Of a stretch of DNA of 64,000 bases, positions 32,456-41,810 are shown one piece after another (the stretch's first letter is position 1; each line of letters opens with the position of its first letter). Source of the DNA: an uncultured Eubacterium sp. GTDB lineage: Bacteria > Bacillota > Clostridia > Oscillospirales > Acutalibacteraceae. Where the stretch lies: contig CALWHV010000017.1 in assembly GCA_944380545.1 (NCBI GenBank), forward strand, positions 62,001 through 126,000, in the 5' to 3' direction. The position numbers and the translations under genes are program-made. The notes beneath the pieces are model-generated. The model saw only the letters and a program-made list of their open reading frames with translations, searched no databases and was not told the DNA's origin.

Positions 32456-33574
32456 TTAAATGCGCGTGCCCTTGCTGAGAGTCACGGGATAGGTGGGAGC
32501 GCCGGAGAGCTCCACGCCGTTTTTGATATTTACCTTTTTATCCGCTATAACGCAGGTGAGCTTGGCGTTTTCACCCACAACGGTGTCCTGCATAAGTATG
32601 GAATCGCGCACGACAGCGCCCTTGCCGACCTTGACGCCCTTGAAGATTATGGAATTTTCAACCGTGCCCTCTATGATGCAGCCGTCCGCCGCAAGCGAAT
32701 TTGTGAGGCGTGATTCGGCGCCGTAGAGCGAGGGCATATCGTCCCTCTCCTTAGTGTAGATCGGGTGGCAGAACAGCTTATCCCTGCTGCTCTTTTGAAG
32801 CAGCCTCATCGAAACATCATAGTACGCCTGAACACTTGATATGGTGCCCACAAAGGATTCGGTTGCGTCGTAAGCGTGGATGCGCAGGCTTTTGACATTG
32901 GCCATAAGCACATTGCGCTGGAAGGATATTTCGTTTTTGGAATGAGCCGCCGTGATCAGCGATTCAAGCAGGTACTTTTTCATAATAACTATGTTTACGC
33001 TGTGGAAGGTGTCTCCCGCGTCGCGCCGGTCAAGGCTCATCTCGGTTATGCGTCCGTCCGCCTCCACCTTGTCAAAGCAGAGGATAGAGCCTATCTTATC
33101 CGGCATAGGCGCCCTGACGCCCACAACGGTGATGTCCGCTCCGCTCTGCTCGTGAGCATCATACAGCGCGGAATAATCAAGGGAAAGCACATTGTTGCAG
33201 TCGCTCATCACAACATATGTTTGATTGCTCTGCTCCAAAAAGCCCATATTGCCGTAAACCGCGTCTATCCTGTTGCCCCACATTGCGGCGCTGCCCACAT
33301 TGAACGGAGGCAGGATGAACAGACCGTCGTTCTTTCTGCTGAGGTCCCACGGCTTGCCCGTGCCCACATGGTCCATAAGCGACTGGAAATTGGCGTTTGT
33401 GATGACGCCCACCTTTGTGACACCGCTCTCCACCATATTGGAAAGCGGAAAATCTATGAGCCTGTATCTTGAGCAAAACGGCACGGAGCCCATAGTTCTC
33501 ATTGCCGTCAGGCTGTCAAGCGAGCCCTCGTGGATATTTGCAAATATCATTCCCAACACTTTTTTACCGTTCAT
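32456..33574 (-). CDS. glgD: Glucose-1-phosphate adenylyltransferase subunit GlgD
   Basis: 372 residues. Nucleotidyltransferase-like N-terminus MIFANIHEGSLDSLTAMRTMGSVPFCSRYRLIDFPLSN, followed by a left-handed beta-helix (DSILMQDTVVGENAKL). The catalytic GGxGxRL loop of GlgC is absent (ANIHEGSLDSL instead), marking it as the non-catalytic partner GlgD of Firmicutes, which forms a heterotetramer with GlgC and raises its activity. ATG at 33574 is preferred over GTG at 33580 because of spacing from GGGAGG. It starts two bases after the glgC stop. Confidence 0.93.
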   Translation of the reverse strand: MNGKKVLGMIFANIHEGSLDSLTAMRTMGSVPFCSRYRLIDFPLSNMVESGVTKVGVITNANFQSLMDHVGTGKPWDLSRKNDGLFILPPFNVGSAAMWGNRIDAVYGNMGFLEQSNQTYVVMSDCNNVLSLDYSALYDAHEQSGADITVVGVRAPMPDKIGSILCFDKVEADGRITEMSLDRRDAGDTFHSVNIVIMKKYLLESLITAAHSKNEISFQRNVLMANVKSLRIHAYDATESFVGTISSVQAYYDVSMRLLQKSSRDKLFCHPIYTKERDDMPSLYGAESRLTNSLAADGCIIEGTVENSIIFKGVKVGKGAVVRDSILMQDTVVGENAKLTCVIADKKVNIKNGVELSGAPTYPVTLSKGTRI

Positions 33575-33576
33575 GC

Positions 33577-34785
33577 TCACACCTCCCTGCCGGCTTCAAT
33601 CATAGCGCCCGGCTCTACCTTTGACCCGCTTTTAACGGTGGCGCCGGAGCCCACTACGGCAACGCCCCACTCTTCGGGGTTTGAGAGCAGTTCCGGTATC
33701 TCGCCGACCTGAGCGCCCTCTTCTATAACGGCGTTTTCCGCAACGATGGAATAATACACCTTTGCGCCCTTTTTAACCGTTGCGCCCGGCATTATGACGC
33801 TGTATCTGATGTCGGCGTCCTTTTCAACAGTTACATTGCTTGAGATAACGCTGTAATCCACCTTGCCCTCTATCTCGCAGCCCTCGGAAACGGAGGATAG
33901 CTCCACCTCGGCGTCCCTGCCGATATAATGGGGCGGGCTTACGGGATTGCGGCTGTAGATGCGCCAGCTCGTGTCGCTCAAATCAAGGTCCACATTGGGG
34001 TTTATTATGTCAAGATTCGCCTCCCAAAGGGAATCTATGGTGCCCACATCCTTCCAGTAGCCCTTGAACGGGAAGGCGAACATCCTTTCGCCCGCGGCAA
34101 GCATATTGGGAATTATGTTTTTTCCGAAATCGTTTGAGGATTCGGGATCGTTTTCATCCTCGGTGAGGTATTTGCGCAGCTTGTCCCAGCTGAAAACATA
34201 CACGCCCATTGACGCCTTGTTTGATTTTGGCTCCTTGGGCTTTTCGGCAAATTCGTAGATCCTGTCCGTCTCATCCGTGGCAAGGATCCCGAAGCGCGAC
34301 GCCTCCTCCCACGGCACCTCAAGCACGGCGATGGTGCAGTCCGCGTTGTTTTTCTCGTGAAAATCCACCATCTTGGCGTAATTCATTTTATATATATGGT
34401 CGCCGGAGAGCACCACAACATATTCGGGATCATATTTCTCTATGAAATTTATGTTTTGGTAAATGGCGTTTGCCGTGCCCTTGTACCATTCCTTGCTGCC
34501 GATAGCCTCGTAAGGAGAAAGCACATGCACGCCGCCGCTCTGCCTGTCAAGATCCCACGGCTGGCCGTTGCCGATGTAATCGTTGAGCTCCAGCGGCTGA
34601 TACTGCGTGAGCACGCCCACCGTATATATGCCGCTGTTTACGCAGTTTGAAAGCGGGAAATCAATAATGCGGTAATTGCCGCCGTAGGGCACGGCGGGCT
34701 TTGCAATGCTCTTTGTTAAAACTCCGAGCCTGCTGCCCTGCCCGCCGGCAAGGAGCATTGCAACTATGTTTGATTTATGTGCCAT
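33577..34785 (-). CDS. glgC: Glucose-1-phosphate adenylyltransferase, catalytic subunit
   Basis: 402 residues. Catalytic loop [16 protein letters not shown] at the N-terminus, [28 protein letters not shown] and [17 protein letters not shown], then a beta-helix ending [23 protein letters not shown]. It makes ADP-glucose from ATP and glucose-1-phosphate, the committed step of glycogen synthesis. ATG at 34785 is preferred over GTG at 34791 because GGAGG is eight bases upstream. Tightly linked to glgD. Confidence 0.95.
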   Translation of the reverse strand: MAHKSNIVAMLLAGGQGSRLGVLTKSIAKPAVPYGGNYRIIDFPLSNCVNSGIYTVGVLTQYQPLELNDYIGNGQPWDLDRQSGGVHVLSPYEAIGSKEWYKGTANAIYQNINFIEKYDPEYVVVLSGDHIYKMNYAKMVDFHEKNNADCTIAVLEVPWEEASRFGILATDETDRIYEFAEKPKEPKSNKASMGVYVFSWDKLRKYLTEDENDPESSNDFGKNIIPNMLAAGERMFAFPFKGYWKDVGTIDSLWEANLDIINPNVDLDLSDTSWRIYSRNPVSPPHYIGRDAEVELSSVSEGCEIEGKVDYSVISSNVTVEKDADIRYSVIMPGATVKKGAKVYYSIVAENAVIEEGAQVGEIPELLSNPEEWGVAVVGSGATVKSGSKVEPGAMIEAGREV

Positions 34786-34798
34786 AAACACATCCTCC

Positions 34799-36679
34799 TT
34801 ATTTGGACTTTTCTAAAAACAGCGCGTTAAGACCGCCGAGCTTTACGCCGATGCTCTGCTCAAAGCCGTGCATAGGCTTTTTTGCCGTTTTATATGTGCC
34901 GGAAAGCCTCGGCCTTTCTCCGCCGTATTTTTTAAGATTTGAATCGAATACCACCTTGTATGTGCCCGGCTCGGGAACGCCTATGCGGTATTCGCCGTGG
35001 GCGTTGGGTGTGAAATTGAATATGCCTATGAGCTCGCCGCCGGATTTGCTTATGCGCCTGAACGCGATAGTGGAATTGGCGTTGTCGTCGCTCGATATCC
35101 AGCTGAAGCCCTCCCAGCTGTAATCGATTTCCCAGAGCTGCGGATGCTCCTTGTAAAAATGGTTCAGCTCCCTTGAAAACCGAAGCAGCTTTTCGTGCTT
35201 TTCGTAGCCGAGCAGCATCCAGTCCAGCCCGGCTTCATAATCCCACTCCTTGAACTGGCCGAACTCCTGACCCATAAACAGCAGCTTTTTGCCGGGGTGC
35301 GCCGCCATATAGGAAAGGAATAGGCGCATACCCTCGAATTTCATATCGTAGTCGCCCGGCATTTTGTTTATAAGGCTGCATTTGCCGTGAACGACCTCGT
35401 CGTGGCTTATCGGCAGAATAAAATTCTCCGAAAACGCGTAAAAGAAGCTGAAGGTGATGCAGCTGTGGTTGCCCTTTCTGAACAGCGGGTCCATAGAGGT
35501 GTAGCGCAGCATATCGTTCATCCAGCCCATATTCCACTTGAAGTTGAAGCCGAGGCCGCCGACATCGGGGGGCATCGTTATCATCGGCCAGGCGGTGGAT
35601 TCCTCCGCTATCATCATAACGCCGGGATGCTCCTTGAACATAGCGCTGTTTAGCTGCTTGAAGAACTCCACGGCCTCAAGATTTTCATTGCCGCCGTATT
35701 TGTTTGCAAGCCATTCGCCCGCCTGCCTGCCGTAATCAAGATACAGCATAGAGGCGACGGCGTCCACGCGCAGCCCGTCAAAATGATAGACATCCGCCCA
35801 GAACATAGCCGAGGATATGAGGAAGCTTTTGACCTCGTTTCTGCCGTAGTCAAAAACGCGCGTTCCCCACTCCTTATGCTCGCCCTTGCGCATATCGGAA
35901 TATTCGTAAAGCGGCTCGCCGTCAAACTCATAGAGACCGTGCGCGTCCTTTGGGAAATGGGCGGGCACCCAGTCAAGAATAACGCCTATGCCGGCGCGGT
36001 GGCACTCGTCCACAAAATACATAAGATCAAGCGGCGTGCCGTAGCGCGAGGTGGGGGCGAAATAGCCCGTTACCTGATAGCCCCACGAGCCGTCGAACGG
36101 GTGCTCCATAAGCGGCATAAGCTCAATATGGGTATAGCCCATATCGGCGACATACGGTATAAGCTCATTTGCCATTTCGCGGTAGGAATAATAATCGCCG
36201 TTTTCCTTTATTTTCCACGAGCCGAAATGGACCTCGTAAATATTCACCGGCTGCTCCAGCACATCAGCTTCGCGCTGCTTTTTGCGCCAGGAGGAATCGC
36301 GCCATTTGTAGCCGGACGGCTCATAGACCTTTGAGGCTGTGCCGGGGCGCGTTTCAAAATGGAAGCCGTAGGGGTCGGACTTATACAGGCGGCGCCCGTC
36401 CGCCGCGGTGATAACGAATTTATAGCAATCATATATATTTACTCCGCCGCAGACGGCCTCCCATATTCCGGGGGAAATCTGAACGGCGCTCAGCGCATCC
36501 TCGCTCCAGCCGTTGAAATCGCCGGCAACGCAGACGGCTTTTGCGTGGGGCGCCCAGACGCGAAACGCAAACTCATCCTTGTTTATTCTATGACAGCCGA
36601 AAAATTCATATGCCCTGTAATTTTCGCCCTTGTTGAAAATATACACGGGAAATTCGTACTCTTTTTTTAACTTTTGCAT
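34799..36679 (-). CDS. glgB: 1,4-alpha-glucan branching enzyme
   Basis: 626 residues, GH13. CBM48 module (about 25-110: [31 protein letters not shown]), then the amylase barrel with [53 protein letters not shown] (nucleophile Asp), AEESTAWP (acid/base Glu) and [13 protein letters not shown]-terminal beta domain ends near GLNALFLEK. It introduces alpha-1,6 branches in glycogen. First gene of the glg operon; promoter at 36724-36752. Confidence 0.95.
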   Translation of the reverse strand: MQKLKKEYEFPVYIFNKGENYRAYEFFGCHRINKDEFAFRVWAPHAKAVCVAGDFNGWSEDALSAVQISPGIWEAVCGGVNIYDCYKFVITAADGRRLYKSDPYGFHFETRPGTASKVYEPSGYKWRDSSWRKKQREADVLEQPVNIYEVHFGSWKIKENGDYYSYREMANELIPYVADMGYTHIELMPLMEHPFDGSWGYQVTGYFAPTSRYGTPLDLMYFVDECHRAGIGVILDWVPAHFPKDAHGLYEFDGEPLYEYSDMRKGEHKEWGTRVFDYGRNEVKSFLISSAMFWADVYHFDGLRVDAVASMLYLDYGRQAGEWLANKYGGNENLEAVEFFKQLNSAMFKEHPGVMMIAEESTAWPMITMPPDVGGLGFNFKWNMGWMNDMLRYTSMDPLFRKGNHSCITFSFFYAFSENFILPISHDEVVHGKCSLINKMPGDYDMKFEGMRLFLSYMAAHPGKKLLFMGQEFGQFKEWDYEAGLDWMLLGYEKHEKLLRFSRELNHFYKEHPQLWEIDYSWEGFSWISSDDNANSTIAFRRISKSGGELIGIFNFTPNAHGEYRIGVPEPGTYKVVFDSNLKKYGGERPRLSGTYKTAKKPMHGFEQSIGVKLGGLNALFLEKSK

Positions 36680-36723
36680 AATGCTCCTCCCCGACCACCG
36701 CCGGATTGTTATAATTCATTTTC

Positions 36724-36752
36724 ATTGTATCACCGCGCAATTAAACAATCAA
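36724..36752 (-). promoter_or_regulatory. Promoter for glgBCDA
   Basis: Minus strand TTGATT, 17 bases, TACAAT, 45 bases before the glgB ATG. Confidence 0.7.
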
Positions 36753-36968
36753 GTGTTTTTTGTTTATTTTGTTACAAGAAAAAAATTTAATTTTGCCATA
36801 ATTGTGCAATTTGTTATAAAATTCACGATATTTTTTGTTCAATGTGGAATAAAGGCGCGTTCATCCGCCCCAAGCGGCGTTTTGCGGCTTTTGCGCCGGC
36901 GCGGCGCGCGTTCAACAAATTACATAGTTTTGCGCGGGCGAACGGCATATTTTATATATATTTTTCTA

Positions 36969-36998
36969 TTGATTGAATACGGTATTTTATGGTATAAT
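36969..36998 (+). promoter_or_regulatory. Promoter for the ANTAR-dap-pur-oad operon
   Basis: TTGATT, 18 bases, TATAAT (preceded by TGG), about 70 bases before the GTG at 37069. Confidence 0.65.
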
Positions 36999-37068
36999 TC
37001 AATATGGATTTTAAGGCTGCGCCTTAAGCGCCGCCGGTGAAGAGGGTGAGCGAACGAAGGATATCATT

Positions 37069-37560
37069 GTGATCTATCCTAAAAAAAAGACCGCCCTTGC
37101 CATAAAGGAGATGCTGGAGAGAAGCGGGCTGACCGTTTCCCGCATCTGCGCCGGCGCTTCACCGGCGCTTGAAATTGCCCAGCAGGGGCTTTGCGGGGTG
37201 ATCGTCTGCCCGTTCGTTATGAGCGATATGACCGCCGCCCAGCTTGCACAGGAGGCTCCGCGCGGCTTTGATGTGGTAGCCCTTTCAAGGGACGGCACAA
37301 GCCAATATATGGGCAATCTTATAACCCTGCCGCTTCCGGCGGACAGAGAGGATTTTATAAACACGGTGAGAACTCTTGCCTTGAGCGCGCGCGAGGCGCA
37401 GGAGTGCGGCGAGGATATAATCCTGCGCGCAAAAAAGGCGCTTTGCCGGCTTCGCGGGATGAGCGAGCCTCAGGCGCACAAATATCTTCAGCGCCTTAGT
37501 ATGGAAAGCGGAAAAAAGCTTGCCTCGGCGGCTGCCGAAGTGCTTGACAGCCTTACCTGA
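37069..37560 (+). CDS. ANTAR-domain regulator, orphan
   Basis: 163 residues from a GTG with GAAGGA upstream. The N-terminal 110 residues look like a degenerate receiver domain (KTALAIKEMLERSGLTVSRICAGASPALEIAQQGLCGVIVCPFVMSD) without a clear phosphorylatable Asp triad. The C-terminal ANTAR domain (about 112-163) has AKKALCRLRGMSEPQAHKYLQRLSMESGKKL, with the family pattern of a helical bundle that binds paired RNA hairpins and prevents transcription termination. No kinase gene is nearby. It leads a run of lysine and purine biosynthesis genes 27 bases upstream of dapF; its RNA targets are not visible in the window. Confidence 0.83.
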   Translation: MIYPKKKTALAIKEMLERSGLTVSRICAGASPALEIAQQGLCGVIVCPFVMSDMTAAQLAQEAPRGFDVVALSRDGTSQYMGNLITLPLPADREDFINTVRTLALSAREAQECGEDIILRAKKALCRLRGMSEPQAHKYLQRLSMESGKKLASAAAEVLDSLT

Positions 37561-37587
37561 GACGGCAGATATTCAAGGGGTGATTTT

Positions 37588-38451
37588 ATGGAATTTGTAA
37601 AGATGCACGGATGCGGAAACGACTATGTTTATATCGACTGCCTTACGCAGAAGATAGACAATGAGAGCGAGGCGGCGATCAAGCTCTCAGACCGTCATTT
37701 CGGCATCGGGGCGGACGGCCTTGTTCTTATAAAGCGGGGCAAGAGCGCGGATTTTGAGATGGTGATGTATAATCCGGACGGCTCGCGCGCCGAGATGTGC
37801 GGCAATGCGATACGCTGCGTTGCAAAATATGTTTACGACCGCGGCTATACCGACCAGACGCGCTTTACGATTGAATCCATGGGCAAAATAAAGCTGATAG
37901 AGCTTACCCTGAGGGGCGACGAGGTTGTTTTGGTGCGCGTCAATATGGGCACGCCGATAATCGAGGCGGCGCTCGTGCCCGTTTCGGCGGACACAAGCAG
38001 GGTGATAGACGCGCCGGTCAGCATCGGCGGGCGTGATTTCAAGATGACCTGCGTTTCTATGGGCAACCCGCACGCGGTTATGTTCATCGACGAAAACCCG
38101 CAGCTTTTTGACCTTGAGCGCTTCGGGCCGCTTTTTGAAAACGACGGGAGGTTCCCGAACCGCGTCAACGCCGAATTTGCAAGGGTGCTCAACGAGCACG
38201 AGATAGAGATGCGCGTTTGGGAGCGCGGCGCGGGCGAAACGCTTGCCTGCGGCACAGGCTCCTGCGCAACGGGGGTTGCCGCTATGCTTTGCGGCTATGT
38301 GAAGGGCGATGTTACCGTTCACCTGCGGGGCGGCGACCTTAAAATAGAGTGGAGCGGAAAGGAGGACGCGCCCGTTTATATGACGGGGCCCGCCGAGTAT
38401 GTTTTCACCGGTGAAATAGATCTGCAAAAAATCAGGAGGTTCAACAAATGA
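37588..38451 (+). CDS. dapF: Diaminopimelate epimerase
   Basis: 287 residues. Opens MEFVKMHGCGNDYVYIDC. The two catalytic cysteines are in AEMCGNAIRC and ACGTGSCAT; GMGNPHAV-type block (SMGNPHAVMF) present. It converts LL- to meso-diaminopimelate for lysine and peptidoglycan. AGGGGTG precedes the ATG; its stop overlaps the dapL start by four bases. Confidence 0.96.
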   Translation: MEFVKMHGCGNDYVYIDCLTQKIDNESEAAIKLSDRHFGIGADGLVLIKRGKSADFEMVMYNPDGSRAEMCGNAIRCVAKYVYDRGYTDQTRFTIESMGKIKLIELTLRGDEVVLVRVNMGTPIIEAALVPVSADTSRVIDAPVSIGGRDFKMTCVSMGNPHAVMFIDENPQLFDLERFGPLFENDGRFPNRVNAEFARVLNEHEIEMRVWERGAGETLACGTGSCATGVAAMLCGYVKGDVTVHLRGGDLKIEWSGKEDAPVYMTGPAEYVFTGEIDLQKIRRFNK

Positions 38452-39632
38452 GGGCAAATGAAAATTTTTTGAAGCTGGAGGGCTCCTACCTGTTTTCCAC
38501 CGTTGCAAGAAAGCAGCGCGAATACCAGGAGAAGCACCCGGATAAGGAAGTGATACGCCTTTCGATAGGCGATGTTACAAAGCCGCTTGCGCCCGCCGTT
38601 ATAGAGGCGATGCACAAGGCGGTGGACGAGATGGCACACGAGGAGAGCTTTCGCGGCTACCCGCCCGAGCACGGCTTTGACTTTCTTGTGGACGCCATAC
38701 ACAGGCACGATTATGAAGAGCGCGGGCTTGATATTGCAAAGGACGAGATATTTGTTTCCGACGGCGCAAAATCGGACTGCGGCAATATAGGCGATATCTT
38801 CGGCGAGGGCAACACGATAGCGATATGCGACCCCGTTTATCCCGTTTATCTTGATTCAAACATTATGAGCGGCAGAACGGATATAATCTATCTTCCCTGC
38901 CGCGCCGAAAACGGCTTTATGCCGCAGCTCCCCGAAAAGAAGGCGGACATAATCTATCTCTGCTTCCCCAACAACCCGATAGGCGTTGCGGCAAGCCGCG
39001 AGCAGCTTAAGGTGTGGGTGGATTATGCAAACGAAAACGGCTCGCTCATCCTTTACGATTCCGCATACGAGGCGTTTGTGACGGACGGCTCCGTTAAATC
39101 CATATACGAGGTTGAGGGCGCAAGGACCTGCGCCATTGAATTCCGCTCCTTCTCCAAAACGGCGGGCTTCACGGGCGTGCGCTGCGGCTACACCGTTGTG
39201 CCGAAGGCGCTTCAGTTCGGCGATGTTAATCTCAACGCCGTCTGGGGACGCAGGCAGGCAACGAAATTCAACGGAGTCAGCTATATCACCCAGCGCGCCG
39301 CCGAGGCGGTTTACAGCGAGGAGGGCCGCAGGCAGACCGAGGAGACGATAGCCTACTACCGCAGAAACGCAAGGGCTATCTTTGACGGGCTTACCGAGGC
39401 GGGCTTCAAGTGCTACGGCGCGGTCAATTCGCCGTATGTTTGGCTCACTGTGCCGGACGGTATGACCTCTTGGGAATTTTTTGACGACCTGCTTGAAAAA
39501 TGCCAGGTTGTGGGCACGCCCGGCTCAGGCTTCGGAAGCTGCGGCGAGGGCTATCTGAGGCTTACGGGCTTCGGCAATTATGAAAAAACGCTTGAGGCGA
39601 TAGACAGGATCAAGCGCGTTTACAGCAAATAA
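38448..39632 (+). CDS. dapL: LL-diaminopimelate aminotransferase
   Basis: 394 residues, fold-type I PLP enzyme. EGSYLFSTVARKQREY, IRLSIGDVTKPLAP, YPPEHGFDFLVDAI, FVSDGAKSDCGNI, CFPNNPIG and EFRSFSKTAGFTGVRCGYTVVP (PLP lysine in SFSKTAG) are the DapL pattern. It forms LL-DAP directly from tetrahydrodipicolinate, bypassing the succinylase or acetylase routes; common in Clostridia. Start ATGA overlaps the dapF stop, so both are translated together. Confidence 0.95.
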   Translation: MRANENFLKLEGSYLFSTVARKQREYQEKHPDKEVIRLSIGDVTKPLAPAVIEAMHKAVDEMAHEESFRGYPPEHGFDFLVDAIHRHDYEERGLDIAKDEIFVSDGAKSDCGNIGDIFGEGNTIAICDPVYPVYLDSNIMSGRTDIIYLPCRAENGFMPQLPEKKADIIYLCFPNNPIGVAASREQLKVWVDYANENGSLILYDSAYEAFVTDGSVKSIYEVEGARTCAIEFRSFSKTAGFTGVRCGYTVVPKALQFGDVNLNAVWGRRQATKFNGVSYITQRAAEAVYSEEGRRQTEETIAYYRRNARAIFDGLTEAGFKCYGAVNSPYVWLTVPDGMTSWEFFDDLLEKCQVVGTPGSGFGSCGEGYLRLTGFGNYEKTLEAIDRIKRVYSK

Positions 39633-39651
39633 TTTTTTGGAGGAGATATAA

Positions 39652-40362
39652 ATGAACAAAACCGAACAGCTCTATGAGGGCAAGGCAAAAAAGGTGTGGG
39701 CAACGGACGACCCCGATGTTGTTATCGTTGACTACAAGGACGACGCCACCGCATTCAACGGCAAGAAAAAAGGCACGATAGTGGGTAAGGGCGTTGTTAA
39801 CAACAAGATGAGCAACTACCTGATGCAGATACTTGAGAAAAACGGCATCCCCACTCATTTCATCAAGGAGCTTTCAGACAGGGAAACGGCAGTTAAAAAG
39901 GTTACGATAGTGCCGCTTGAGGTAATCATCAGAAACCGCGCCGCCGGCTCCATCTGCAAGAGGCTGGGCCTTGAGGAGGGTATGGACTTTATTGCTCCCT
40001 CCATTGAATTTTCATACAAGTGCGACGAGCTTGACGATCCGCTGATCTCCGAATATCACGCTATCTCCTGCGGCTTCTCCACAAGAGAAGAGGTTGACAC
40101 CATCAAGGAAATGGCGTTTAAGATCAACGATATCCTTAAGGAGTATTTTGCATCAATCGGTGTTGAGCTTATCGACTTCAAGCTTGAGTTCGGCAAGACC
40201 TCAAAGGGCGAGATCGTGCTTGCAGACGAGATAAGCCCCGACACCTGCCGCTTCTGGGATATCAAAACGCACGAGAAGCTTGATAAGGACCGCTTCCGCC
40301 GCGACCTCGGCCATGTTGAGGACGCTTACGCCGAGATGATGAAGAGGACGGGACTTGAATAA
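39652..40362 (+). CDS. purC: Phosphoribosylaminoimidazole-succinocarboxamide synthase
   Basis: 236 residues. LYEGKAKKVW at the N-terminus, DYKDDATAFNGKKKGTI, VPLEVIIRNRAAGSICKR, FKLEFGK and LADEISPDTCRFWD are the SAICAR synthetase signatures. It ligates aspartate to CAIR in purine synthesis. GGAGGAG precedes the ATG; its TAA overlaps the purB ATG (TAATG). Confidence 0.96.
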   Translation: MNKTEQLYEGKAKKVWATDDPDVVIVDYKDDATAFNGKKKGTIVGKGVVNNKMSNYLMQILEKNGIPTHFIKELSDRETAVKKVTIVPLEVIIRNRAAGSICKRLGLEEGMDFIAPSIEFSYKCDELDDPLISEYHAISCGFSTREEVDTIKEMAFKINDILKEYFASIGVELIDFKLEFGKTSKGEIVLADEISPDTCRFWDIKTHEKLDKDRFRRDLGHVEDAYAEMMKRTGLE

Positions 40363-41795
40363 TGCCTAACAACACATACAACTCCCCGTTTAACGCGCGG
40401 TATGCCAGCCGGGAAATGCAGTATATCTATTCGCCGGACTTTAAATTCAAGACCTGGCGAAGGCTGTGGATTGCGCTTGCCGAGGCTGAGCGCGAGCTGG
40501 GGCTTGACATCACGAAGGAGCAGATAGACGAGCTTAAGGCGCACGCCGAGGATATAAATTACGAGGATGCCGCGGCATACGAAAAGGAATTTCGCCACGA
40601 TGTTATGGCGCATGTTCACGCCTACGGCAAGCTCTGCCCCAACGCCAAGGCGATAATCCATCTCGGCGCAACAAGCTGCTATGTGGGCGACAACACCGAT
40701 GTTATCACTATGCGCGAGGCGCTGCGGCTCATCAAGAAAAAGCTTGTTAACGCGATGGCTGCCGTTGCTAAGTTTGCAGACGAATACAAGGATATGCCCT
40801 GCCTGGGCTTCACCCATTTCCAGCCGGCGCAGCCCACCACCGTGGGCAAGCGCGCGTCGCTGTGGCTTATGGACCTCGTTATGGATTACAACGAGGTGGA
40901 GCATGTGCTTTCCACGCTTATGCTGCTCGGCTCAAAGGGCACTACGGGCACGCAGGCGTCCTTTTTGGAGCTTTTTGAGGGCGACCACGAAAAGTGCAAG
41001 GAGCTTGACAGGAAGATCGCGGAAAAGATGGGCTTTGACAGGTGCTTCCCCGTCAGCGGGCAGACATATGCCAGAAAGCTTGACACGATCGTTTGCAACT
41101 GCCTGGCGCTGATAGCGCAGTCCTGCTGCAAATTCTCAAACGATCTGAGGCTGCTTCAAAACCTCAAGGAGATCGAGGAGCCGCACGAGAAGAACCAGAT
41201 AGGCTCTTCCGCGATGGCGTACAAGCGCAACCCGATGAGGAGCGAAAGGATAGCCTCGCTTTCAAGATATGTTATGATTGACGCGCTGAACCCCGCGTGG
41301 ACGGCGAGCGCGCAGTGGTTTGAGAGAACGCTTGACGACAGCGCAAACAAGCGCGTTTCCGTTGCCGAGGCGTTTCTTGCGACGGACGGCATACTTGACC
41401 TTTACATCAACATTGCAAGCGGGCTTGTTGTGTATCCCAAGGTCATCCGCTCACGGCTTATGAGCGAGCTGCCGTTTATGGCTACGGAAAACATACTTAT
41501 GGACGCCGTTAAAAAGGGCGGCGACAGACAGGCGCTGCACGAGAGGATTCGCGTTCATTCGCTTGCGGCGGCAGATACGGTGAAGATGCAGGGCGGAAAA
41601 AACGACCTTATAGACCGCCTGGCAAACGACCCCGCGTTCAATATGACGAAGGAAGAGATACTTGCCACGATGGAGCCTGAAAACTTCATAGGCAGGGCGC
41701 CGCAGCAGACGGCGGACTTCCTTGAGGAAACGGTTAAACCGATACTTGAGGCGAACAAGGATTTGCTTGGTATCGATGTTGAAATAAATGTATAA
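40362..41795 (+). CDS. purB: Adenylosuccinate lyase
   Basis: 477 residues, aspartase/fumarase superfamily. HLGATSCYVGDNTD, FTHFQPAQPTTVGKRA, SKGTTGTQASFL and the signature GSSAMAYKRNPMRSE are intact. It cleaves SAICAR and adenylosuccinate in purine synthesis. Immediately coupled to purC by a one-base overlap. Confidence 0.96.
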   Translation: MPNNTYNSPFNARYASREMQYIYSPDFKFKTWRRLWIALAEAERELGLDITKEQIDELKAHAEDINYEDAAAYEKEFRHDVMAHVHAYGKLCPNAKAIIHLGATSCYVGDNTDVITMREALRLIKKKLVNAMAAVAKFADEYKDMPCLGFTHFQPAQPTTVGKRASLWLMDLVMDYNEVEHVLSTLMLLGSKGTTGTQASFLELFEGDHEKCKELDRKIAEKMGFDRCFPVSGQTYARKLDTIVCNCLALIAQSCCKFSNDLRLLQNLKEIEEPHEKNQIGSSAMAYKRNPMRSERIASLSRYVMIDALNPAWTASAQWFERTLDDSANKRVSVAEAFLATDGILDLYINIASGLVVYPKVIRSRLMSELPFMATENILMDAVKKGGDRQALHERIRVHSLAAADTVKMQGGKNDLIDRLANDPAFNMTKEEILATMEPENFIGRAPQQTADFLEETVKPILEANKDLLGIDVEINV

Positions 41796-41810
41796 CGGAG
41801 GACAAAAGCT

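Larger units (their letters stand above)
36680..37068. other. Divergent promoter region between glgB and the ANTAR operon
   Basis: 389 bases without a gene. It holds the glgB promoter, the promoter of the plus-strand operon, an AT-rich stretch around 36750-36840, and a short stem TTAAGGC-TGC-GCCTTAA at 37011-37027 in the ANTAR gene leader. No further RNA element is recognised. Confidence 0.7.

Noticed and set aside
37011..37027. TTAAGGC-TGC-GCCTTAA stem as an ANTAR target
   Set aside because: ANTAR targets are paired hairpins with hexanucleotide loops; this is a single stem with a three-base loop.
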